Below, piece after piece: positions 17,755-24,479 of a stretch of DNA of 36,704 nucleotides. Each line of letters starts with the position of its first letter. Position 1 is the first letter of the stretch. Origin of the DNA: Bacteroidales bacterium (GTDB lineage Bacteria; Bacteroidota; Bacteroidia; Bacteroidales; UBA932); assembly GCA_030695025.1 (NCBI GenBank), contig JAUYTX010000048.1, positions 1 to 36,704 on the forward strand. The letters are read 5' to 3'. The position numbers and the translations under genes are program-made. The notes beneath the pieces were generated by a model, which saw nothing but the letters and a program-made list of their open reading frames with translations, was not told the origin of the DNA and did no database searches.

Positions 17755-20277
17755 ATGTCAAAAAAGAAGACACTGTTAATAATCTCTGTTGCCTTTATGA
17801 TGTTTGCCTCGCCTGAGGTGATGATCGGCCAGAGGGTGCGCACTGCAGCTGCACAGCAGGAAAATTCTGCAGAAAAAAATCAATCAGACACAGTTAAACC
17901 ACCGGCCACTAAAGGACCTGCGTTAATTGAGAGATTCATAAAAGCAGATGTCAAGCCGATGAAGGGAATGACTACCGTCTATAAACAGGATGGTAAATAT
18001 TTCATAAACATTAATGATACTCTCTTTAACAGGGATATTATAATGGTAACCAGAATCTCCAGGGCAGCCGAGGGCATAAGATCAAGTTTTGACGGATATG
18101 CCGGAGACCAGCTGAATTCTGGAATGTTCAGATTTGAAAGGGGACCTGACAATAAAATATTTCTGAGGAAAATTCTTAACAGGGAGAGATCAAAAGATAG
18201 TACTCAGGCAATGTTTGAAGCTGTCTCAAGATCAAATCTGGCTGCTATTGTTGCAACTTTCGAAATAAAGGCTCAATCATCAGATAAGAGAGATAATCTG
18301 ATTGATGTGACAGACTTTTTTAGTTCTGATTCAGAGACTCTCTTTTTCAGAAAAGCCACCAAAACAAGTTTCAGACTTGGCGGCATGCAGAAGGAGAGCA
18401 GTTATGTATCGGCGATAACAACTTATCCGATAAATACAGAGATTAAGACAGTAAAAACGTACACTCTTACAGACAGAGGAGAGACGGCAACCTATGAGCT
18501 GAACAACTCATTTGTTCTGTTGCCTAAGGTGCCTATGACACCAAGATATGCAGACGAAAGGGTAGGGTACTTTACTACCGGTTACACCGATTTTGACCTA
18601 AATCCGCAGGGAGTAAAGCCTATAAGAATGATTACCCGTTGGAGGCTTGAGCCTAAGCCTGAAGATTTAGAGAAGTACAAGAGGGGTGAACTTGTTGAGC
18701 CTGCAAAGCCAATCGTCTTCTATATCGATCCGGCAACTCCAAAGGAGTGGGTGCCATACCTTATTCAGGGAGTTAATGATTGGCAACCGGTATTCGAAAA
18801 AGCCGGATTTAAAAATGCAATCTACGCTCTTGAAACGACATCTCCGTTGGCAGACCCTGAATGGTCGCTCGAAGATGCAAGGTTTTCTGCAATTGTTTAT
18901 AAACCATCTGATATTCCGAATGCCAGCGGACCTCATGTAAATGACCCGAGATCCGGCGAGATAATCGAAAGTCATATAAACTGGTATCATAACGTGATGT
19001 CACTTGTTAGAAACTGGTATTTTGTTCAGTGCTCTCCTGTTGACCCCGGAGCCAGAAAGATGCTGTTTGACACAGAACTTATGGGACAGCTTGTAAGATT
19101 TGTATCCTCTCACGAGGTGGGGCACACTTTGGGTATGAGACATAACTTTGCGGGTACAGCCTCTTATACTGTTGAACAATTAAGAGATCCTAAGTTTCTG
19201 GCGGAGAATGGTCACACTACATCAATCATGGACTACTCAAGGTTTAACTATGTGGCCCAGCCCGAAGATAACATTCCAAGAGAGTTGCTCTTCCCTAGGA
19301 TAAACCATTATGATAACTGGTGCATTGAGTGGGGCTACAGAAGGTTTCCTGAGATAGACGATCCTGTTAAGGAGATTCCCAAAATTAATCAATGGATAAT
19401 TGAGAAGACGAAAGACAAAAGATATTGGTTTGGAACAGAGTCAAGTGCAAACGATCCACGGCTTCAGGCTGAAGATCTTGGCGAAAACCAAATGAAGGCA
19501 AACGAGTTGGGAATAAGGAACCTCAAGGTGGTTATGAATAATCTGGATGAGTGGACAAAAGAGCCAAATAAAGATTATGAGAACCTTAGGATTATGCACG
19601 GCGAGGTGAATAACCAGTTCAGAAGATACATTGGACACGTTGCAAAATGGGTGGGAGGTATTTATCAGGATCCAAAAACTGTTGAAATGCCGGGAGATGT
19701 TTATACGATAGTAGAGAAAGAGAGGCATGTTGAGGCAATGACTTTCCTTAAAAGGCACCTTTTTGACACTCCTCCTGTTTGGCTGATTCCTGACAATTAC
19801 ATGAACAAGTTTGTAAGCAGAAACGAAACCTATCTTGAAAGGGCATACTCAACAGCTTTGAGTTCGTTGCTTAACAGAAGAGTTCTCATGAATCTTGTTT
19901 CTGCAGAGATTGCGCTTGGTAAAAATGCCTACACAGTAAATGACCTTTTCAATGATCTTAACTCCTCAATCTGGAGAAATCTGCATTCGTCAAGAGGTGT
20001 TGATGCATATCAGAGAGTTTTGCAAAAAGTTTATGTAACTACTCTAGTTGATCTATACACAGGGGCTTCAGCTTCTGCCAGAATGGGTGCAGTTGCAAAA
20101 CCAACATCTAACCCTAAAGATATTACAGAATGCTCGGCAATTGCATACAGAGAGATGGAGTATCTGCTCATGAAACTCAAAAAAACATGGAGCAGAGACT
20201 ACTCAACACACGCTCATAATATGTACCTTATAAGGTTTATAGAGAAGACGCTGGACAGCCGTGCCGATGAGTCCTGA
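17755..20277 (+). CDS. Secreted zinc-dependent metalloprotease (metzincin-like, DUF5117/DUF5118 type)
   Basis: An 840-residue protein with a signal peptide (about residues 1-26) and a catalytic helix HEVGHTLGMRH at 453-463, the HExxHxxGxxH zinc signature of metzincins; a Met-turn candidate follows at M492 in SIMDYSR. The N-terminal 300 residues and the C-terminal 250 residues match the general layout of the large Bacteroidota zinc-dependent metalloproteases carrying DUF5117, DUF5118 and DUF4953. No C-terminal sorting domain is evident, so it is probably periplasmic or cell-surface. It sits between the molybdate-type ABC genes and the cofactor genes, divergent from one and convergent (11-base gap) with the other; no functional link to them is evident. 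Confidence 0.9.
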   Translation: MSKKKTLLIISVAFMMFASPEVMIGQRVRTAAAQQENSAEKNQSDTVKPPATKGPALIERFIKADVKPMKGMTTVYKQDGKYFININDTLFNRDIIMVTRISRAAEGIRSSFDGYAGDQLNSGMFRFERGPDNKIFLRKILNRERSKDSTQAMFEAVSRSNLAAIVATFEIKAQSSDKRDNLIDVTDFFSSDSETLFFRKATKTSFRLGGMQKESSYVSAITTYPINTEIKTVKTYTLTDRGETATYELNNSFVLLPKVPMTPRYADERVGYFTTGYTDFDLNPQGVKPIRMITRWRLEPKPEDLEKYKRGELVEPAKPIVFYIDPATPKEWVPYLIQGVNDWQPVFEKAGFKNAIYALETTSPLADPEWSLEDARFSAIVYKPSDIPNASGPHVNDPRSGEIIESHINWYHNVMSLVRNWYFVQCSPVDPGARKMLFDTELMGQLVRFVSSHEVGHTLGMRHNFAGTASYTVEQLRDPKFLAENGHTTSIMDYSRFNYVAQPEDNIPRELLFPRINHYDNWCIEWGYRRFPEIDDPVKEIPKINQWIIEKTKDKRYWFGTESSANDPRLQAEDLGENQMKANELGIRNLKVVMNNLDEWTKEPNKDYENLRIMHGEVNNQFRRYIGHVAKWVGGIYQDPKTVEMPGDVYTIVEKERHVEAMTFLKRHLFDTPPVWLIPDNYMNKFVSRNETYLERAYSTALSSLLNRRVLMNLVSAEIALGKNAYTVNDLFNDLNSSIWRNLHSSRGVDAYQRVLQKVYVTTLVDLYTGASASARMGAVAKPTSNPKDITECSAIAYREMEYLLMKLKKTWSRDYSTHAHNMYLIRFIEKTLDSRADES

Positions 20278-20288
20278 TCACGAGAAGT

Positions 20289-21224
20289 CTAATGGGTATC
20301 CAGTCCCATCCTCATATAAATGAGGTGTTCGAGCAATGGTGAAATTTCGGCCAGGTATTCAGTGACTGCCCCAAGGCTTCCCGGAAGGGTAAAAATCAGG
20401 GTGTCACCAGCAATACCGGCCACACCTCTGCTCAAAAGAGCATTTGGTTTTTGAGCACCATATTTTACCCGGATAAATTCCATTATTCCGGGTATCTCTT
20501 TTTCAAGATATGTCTTTACAATATCCGGAGTAATATCCTGCGGTCCAATCCCGGTACCTCCTGTTGTAAATATCATGTCGAACTTTTGGTTAAGAAGCTC
20601 ATCTATAGTTGCTCTAAGGTTGACCTCACTGTCAGGAATAAGATGGTATTTGAAATCAATTTTTCTGTTGATTGAGGCAGCATACCTCTCCAGGGTATTT
20701 ATCAGATGTGGGCCGCTTTTGTCTTCGTAAATTCCTGCAGAGGCCCTATTACTGAGTGTTATAACGCCAGCTTTCCAGATATTGGGTTTGTAAATAAGTT
20801 CATCTCCGGCTTTTAGTGTGCCACCCTTTAAAACCTTTGCAAAGATTCCCTCTTTTGGCATAATGCAGGCTCCTGTATCGGTATATATAGCACATCCGCT
20901 TCCGTGGCATTTTTTGCCAATCTGGGTAACCAGCATGGTGATGGCGCTACCTTCCAGTGTGTCTCCCGGACGACACTCATTCATTTTCATTCCCGATATT
21001 GTAATATTCTCTGCAAACTCTCCGCAATTGTACTCTCTCCCGGTTATGGCCGAAAACGCTCTAATACTCTCTTCAGACAGCAGGCTAACCTGTCTGTGCC
21101 AGTCGCCTGAGTGAGCATCTCCGGTAATCCCTCTCTCTGTAAGTTCAATTTTGTCTGCCGGAAGTTTTATTGTCCCCTTCTCGACAGAGATATTTACTGA
21201 CTTAACCTTTAATATCTTTTCCAT
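20289..21224 (-). CDS. MOSC domain - MogA/MoaB molybdopterin adenylyltransferase-like fusion
   Basis: A 311-residue two-domain protein. Residues 1-145 are a MOSC domain (ELTERGITGDAHSGDWHRQV at its start; cysteine-bearing GKKCHGSGCAIYTDTGAC in the middle). Residues 150-311 are a MogA/MoaB-type domain with the TTGGTGIGPQDITPD motif and the LPGSLGAVTEYL segment. MogA adenylylates molybdopterin before metal insertion; MOSC domains handle sulfur or bind the cofactor. The fusion would join late cofactor steps. It abuts moaC with no spacer, with AAAGGAG at 21234-21240 as ribosome site. Confidence 0.9.
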   Translation of the reverse strand: MEKILKVKSVNISVEKGTIKLPADKIELTERGITGDAHSGDWHRQVSLLSEESIRAFSAITGREYNCGEFAENITISGMKMNECRPGDTLEGSAITMLVTQIGKKCHGSGCAIYTDTGACIMPKEGIFAKVLKGGTLKAGDELIYKPNIWKAGVITLSNRASAGIYEDKSGPHLINTLERYAASINRKIDFKYHLIPDSEVNLRATIDELLNQKFDMIFTTGGTGIGPQDITPDIVKTYLEKEIPGIMEFIRVKYGAQKPNALLSRGVAGIAGDTLIFTLPGSLGAVTEYLAEISPLLEHLIYMRMGLDTH

Positions 21225-21704
21225 TTAAATTGTCTCCTTTGTTTTCTCTTCAAGTCTAATTTCTGAAATGACCATGTTTTTGTCAACGGCCTTGCACATG
21301 TCGTAAACAGTAAGTAGTGCAACAGAGACTGCATGCAGCGCCTCCATCTCCACTCCTGTGTTACCTATACAACTGATATAGCTTTCTGCCTTGATTCCAA
21401 TTTTTTCAATGGTAAGATTTACATCAGCCTTGTTTAAAATCAAAGAGTGACATAGTGGAATCACATCCCAGGTTCTCTTGGCGGCCATAATGCCTGCTAT
21501 TTGAGCAGTGGTGAGAACTGATCCCTTTTTGATTCCATTCTCTTCAATAAGGCGAAGGGTCTCCCCATTTAGTGAGATCCACCCTGTTGCCCTTGCTGTT
21601 CTTGATGAAAGGGGTTTCCCTGAAACATCTACCATATTTACATTACCATCTTTGCTTAGATGTGACAGAGCTGGTCCCTTGTTACTGTTATCTGACTGTT
21701 CCAT
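21225..21704 (-). CDS. moaC: Cyclic pyranopterin monophosphate synthase MoaC
   Basis: A 159-residue protein with all the family landmarks: MVDVSGK and a TARATG segment near residues 24-45, IPLCHSL, TGVEMEALHAVSVALLTVYD and the active-site DMCKAVDK. It converts the MoaA product, 3',8-cyclo-dihydro-GTP, to cyclic pyranopterin monophosphate. The length is normal. It starts one base after the moaA stop and uses the GGAGGT of the moaA tail as a likely ribosome site. Confidence 0.96.
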   Translation of the reverse strand: MEQSDNSNKGPALSHLSKDGNVNMVDVSGKPLSSRTARATGWISLNGETLRLIEENGIKKGSVLTTAQIAGIMAAKRTWDVIPLCHSLILNKADVNLTIEKIGIKAESYISCIGNTGVEMEALHAVSVALLTVYDMCKAVDKNMVISEIRLEEKTKETI

Positions 21705-21705
21705 T

Positions 21706-22506
21706 TTAACCTCCTATGTTATAAAAGTTGCCCTCCTTGTTGACAAGTCCTTTTGATGGTTTGATTTTCAAAGCCATCTCTATTGCCTCCCGGGCGCTAT
21801 GTTTGGTTATATCTATTTCAAAATCACTAAACAAGCAAGGCTTAAGCATTCCGGTTGAGGTTAGTCTGAGACGGTTACAGATATTGCAGTTTCCACCGTC
21901 GCCACCCTCTACAATTCCGAACTCTCCTCTTTTTAGATCCATTTTGTGGATGAACCGAACCTCAAGACCGTTTTCCGTTGCAAATTCAAATACCTTGAGT
22001 GCGTCAGGCTCCTGCCCGTTCTTATTTACAACACAATTAATCTTTACCGGATTGAGCCCTGCCTCTCTTGCGGCAGAAATGCCGGAGATTACATTCTTAA
22101 TATCTCCACCTCTGGTTATCTGTGTATACCTTTTTGGGTCAGTTGTATCCAAACTTATGTTTACCCTCATCAAACCAGCCTCCCTGAGCTCTTTAGCAAA
22201 CTCAGATAGAAGCACACCATTTGTTGTCATAGAGAGATCTGTGATTCCATCAATCTTGGCAATCTCACTGACCAGTTTGGTTATTCCTCTCCTTACCAAA
22301 GGTTCTCCCCCGGTAAGTCTCACTTTGTCAATACCCATTGAAACGGCGGTTTTGGTAAAGGCAACTATTTGCGAAAAGGTAAGAATCCGGGAGTGATCTA
22401 GCATCTTTATCCCCTCCTCCGGCATACAGTAATCACACCTTAGATTGCATCTGTCGGTAACCGAAATTCTCAGGTAATTTATTTTTCTTCCTATGCAGTC
22501 TATCAT
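21706..22506 (-). CDS. moaA: GTP 3',8-cyclase MoaA, short form
   Basis: A 266-residue radical SAM enzyme. The SAM cluster ligands are C20, C24 and C27 (CNLRCDYC), with VRLTGGEPL following. The second cluster is C207, C210 and C224 (CNICNRLRL then thirteen residues to the last cysteine), keeping the GTP-phosphate arginines of NRLR (R212, R214). The protein ends in Gly-Gly, the tail essential in characterised MoaA. It is about 54 residues shorter than S. aureus MoaA between the two clusters: the usual segment after RFIExMP is replaced by a short MDLKRGEFGIVEGGDGGN linker. It overlaps the TrmH gene by four bases. Confidence 0.9.
   Translation of the reverse strand: MIDCIGRKINYLRISVTDRCNLRCDYCMPEEGIKMLDHSRILTFSQIVAFTKTAVSMGIDKVRLTGGEPLVRRGITKLVSEIAKIDGITDLSMTTNGVLLSEFAKELREAGLMRVNISLDTTDPKRYTQITRGGDIKNVISGISAAREAGLNPVKINCVVNKNGQEPDALKVFEFATENGLEVRFIHKMDLKRGEFGIVEGGDGGNCNICNRLRLTSTGMLKPCLFSDFEIDITKHSAREAIEMALKIKPSKGLVNKEGNFYNIGG
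21709..21714 (-). promoter_or_regulatory. Shine-Dalgarno of moaC coded by the MoaA Gly-Gly tail
   Basis: On the - strand GGAGGT encodes the last two glycines of MoaA and lies four bases before the moaC ATG (21704). The same six bases thus serve the catalytic tail of one enzyme and probably ribosome binding for the next. Confidence 0.5.
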
Positions 22507-23048
22507 CTTTCAAACAGTGTCCCCATTTTTGATACAACCTCCCATAAAACAACTCCTACAGAGACAGAAACATTCAGAGAGTGTTTTGTGCCGAACTGGG
22601 GAATTTCAATTGTTCCATCACAAATATCGATAACACTCTGACTAACACCCTTTACTTCGTTCCCAAATATGAGAGCATACTTTTTGCCCTGCTCAGGCAT
22701 AAAATTGTTTAACATAACAGAATTCACTGTCTGTTCTACCGAAAGTAAAGTAATACCCTCTTCTTTTAATGCTTTAACCAGAGTTAAAGTATCTTCAAAA
22801 TATTCCCACTCTACACTCTCTTCCGCCCCTAGGGCCGCTTTACGTATTTCAGCCGAAGGGGGGACAGCGCAGATTCCGCAAAGGTAAATTTTCTCTATGG
22901 CAAAGGCATCGGCAGTTCTGAATGCTGCACCAATGTTGTGTTGACTTCGAATATTGTCAAGTATCAGAACAACAGGTGTTTTGCTGATCGATTTATATTG
23001 CTCAGGAGTTATTCTGCTCAGTTGGCTGTTTAACAATTTTTTATACAC
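22503..23048 (-). CDS. TrmH (SpoU) family RNA 2'-O-methyltransferase
   Basis: A 181-residue SPOUT methyltransferase. The three SpoU motifs are visible: DNIRSQHNIGAAFRTADAF (motif 1), ALIFGNEVKGVS (motif 2) and IEIPQFGTKHSLNVSVSVGV (motif 3, forming the knot). It methylates a ribose in tRNA or rRNA; the short length without an N-terminal RNA-binding domain resembles TrmL/TrmH-like tRNA enzymes, but the target cannot be fixed. The start is GTG at 23048, since no ATG precedes the first conserved motif. It leads the moa operon, overlapping moaA by four bases. Confidence 0.88.
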   Translation of the reverse strand: MYKKLLNSQLSRITPEQYKSISKTPVVLILDNIRSQHNIGAAFRTADAFAIEKIYLCGICAVPPSAEIRKAALGAEESVEWEYFEDTLTLVKALKEEGITLLSVEQTVNSVMLNNFMPEQGKKYALIFGNEVKGVSQSVIDICDGTIEIPQFGTKHSLNVSVSVGVVLWEVVSKMGTLFER

Positions 23049-23067
23049 AATTCCCCTTAAATTTTAT

Positions 23068-23083
23068 TATATTTGCAAATATA
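23068..23083. promoter_or_regulatory. Palindromic divergent -7 promoter elements
   Basis: TATATTTGCAAATATA is a perfect 16-bp palindrome. Its left half is an exact TAnnTTTG element for the + strand CDGSH gene (start near 23082, leader about 35 bases) and its right half is the same element on the - strand for the TrmH-moa operon (start near 23069, leader about 20 bases). No clear -33 elements were found on either side. Confidence 0.55.
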
Positions 23084-23116
23084 GGGAATAAACAATTCAA
23101 CTAAAATTCAACAACA

Positions 23117-23293
23117 ATGGAAGCACAAGGCAAAGTCAAAATCAAACTGATAGAAAATGGCCCTGCTAAAATTGAGGGACCTGTTACAGTTATTCACCCG
23201 GATGGAATGGAGGAGGATAAGAGCATGTGTTACATCTGTAGATGTACTCGCTCACAGAACAAACCCTGGTGCGACGGTTCCCACGCAAAATAA
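23117..23293 (+). CDS. Small CDGSH iron-sulfur protein
   Basis: A 58-residue protein with one CDGSH motif, CRCTRSQNKPWCDGSH, fitting the family pattern C-x-C-x2-S/T-x3-P-x-C-D-G-x-H exactly. The three cysteines and one histidine would bind a redox-active or transferable 2Fe-2S cluster. A further cysteine (C38) lies three residues before the motif. The N-terminal half resembles the usual short beta region of microbial CDGSH proteins. No membrane segment is present, so it is cytoplasmic. It is divergent from the TrmH-moa operon, sharing a palindromic promoter, and is followed by a likely terminator, so it is probably transcribed alone. Confidence 0.92.
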   Translation: MEAQGKVKIKLIENGPAKIEGPVTVIHPDGMEEDKSMCYICRCTRSQNKPWCDGSHAK

Positions 23294-23297
23294 TTTT

Positions 23298-23330
23298 ACC
23301 GAAATATCTGCTTTTCGGTTAAACTTTTTT
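23298..23330 (+). terminator. Likely intrinsic terminator after the CDGSH gene
   Basis: ACCGAAA and TTTCGGT form a perfect 7-bp stem around an 8-base loop, five bases after the CDGSH stop; TAAAC and then six T follow. The T-run is offset by five bases from the stem, so efficiency may be modest. Confidence 0.55.
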
Positions 23331-23368
23331 CATTAAAGGTTGTCAAATAGAGATAAACGAGACCTTAA

Positions 23369-24469
23369 ATGAAAAAATCACAAAAGATTCTGCTTTATAT
23401 AAGCATCCCTGCACTTTTAGCTGTTTCGCTGATAGTCTATAACTCCTTTATTCGCAAAAGCGACATCAAATTAAATGCCCCCATGGGCTCAGCACCTGCC
23501 TCTGCACAACAGGGAGGCCAGGGCGGAGGTCGTTCTTTGCCTGTCTCTGTATATATTGCAGAGAAGATGGAGCGGGAAGATGGTTCTGTTAGAATTGGCA
23601 ACCTTGTCGCAAAAGAGAGAGTTGAGATTGTAAGCGAACTCTCCGGGAGGGTTATCCAGATTAATTTCAGAGAGGGTCAACATGTTAAAAAGGGGGACAT
23701 ACTCGTAAAACTCAATGACGACGAGCTTCAGGTTCAACTCACCAAGGCGGAGTATCAGCACACCCTGCTTGAGCAAAGATTGGAGAGGCAAAGAATACTT
23801 CTTGAAAAAGATGCCGTAAGCCGTGAAGATTATGACAAAGTGCTCACAGAGTACAATGTTTTAAAACAGGATATCGAACAACTAAAAATCAGAATTGAGA
23901 AGATGCATGTGAGAGCTCCTTTCGATGGTGTTTTAGGTTTTCGTGATATAAGTCTTGGTGCTTTTTTGCAGCCCAATTCAAAGATTTCAACTCTTGTTGA
24001 CATTGCAACTCTCATCGTAGAGGTGGCAATTCCTGAAAAATACATCACAGACAGGCTTTTCGGAAATGAAATACTATTCAATGTTGAGGGGATGAGCAGA
24101 GATTTCAGAGCCTCTGTTTACGCTATTGATCCTCAGATTGAGGTCAAAACCAGAACTATCATGATAAGAGCCAGGTACGATAATAAATCCGGTTTACTAA
24201 GGCCGGGGATGTCTGCCAGAGTCTCTTTGAATACAGGAGCTGGAGAGAAAAATCTTTATGTGCCAAATCAGGCTGTTGTTCCCGATGTCAGGGGTCGCTC
24301 AGTATGGGTGATGAAAAACAGCAAGGCAACCCTTATTCCGGTTCAGACCGGCACCAGGACAGTTGACATGCTGGAAATTCTTTCGGGAATTGAACTGGGA
24401 GACACAATCATAACTACGGGGCTTATGCAGCTGAGAGAGGGGCTAACTGTTGTTCCCGTAAATATTTAA
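23369..24469 (+). CDS. RND efflux periplasmic adaptor (membrane fusion protein)
   Basis: A 366-residue protein with an N-terminal membrane anchor or signal segment (about residues 5-26), a glycine-rich linker, then the typical lipoyl/coiled-coil/beta-barrel order: LSGRVIQINFREGQHVKKGD and VRAPFDGVLGFRDISLGAFL are the two lipoyl halves flanking a hairpin (about 115-170). It bridges the inner-membrane pump and the outer-membrane channel encoded directly downstream. No lipobox cysteine is seen. No local TetR-type repressor is present, so control of the pump is not obvious. Confidence 0.93.
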   Translation: MKKSQKILLYISIPALLAVSLIVYNSFIRKSDIKLNAPMGSAPASAQQGGQGGGRSLPVSVYIAEKMEREDGSVRIGNLVAKERVEIVSELSGRVIQINFREGQHVKKGDILVKLNDDELQVQLTKAEYQHTLLEQRLERQRILLEKDAVSREDYDKVLTEYNVLKQDIEQLKIRIEKMHVRAPFDGVLGFRDISLGAFLQPNSKISTLVDIATLIVEVAIPEKYITDRLFGNEILFNVEGMSRDFRASVYAIDPQIEVKTRTIMIRARYDNKSGLLRPGMSARVSLNTGAGEKNLYVPNQAVVPDVRGRSVWVMKNSKATLIPVQTGTRTVDMLEILSGIELGDTIITTGLMQLREGLTVVPVNI

Positions 24470-24479
24470 ATTTTTTGAG

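Noticed and set aside
21728-22396. 222-codon open frame on + strand antisense to moaA
   Set aside because: No recognisable domain and fully overlapped by the clearly conserved MoaA on the other strand.
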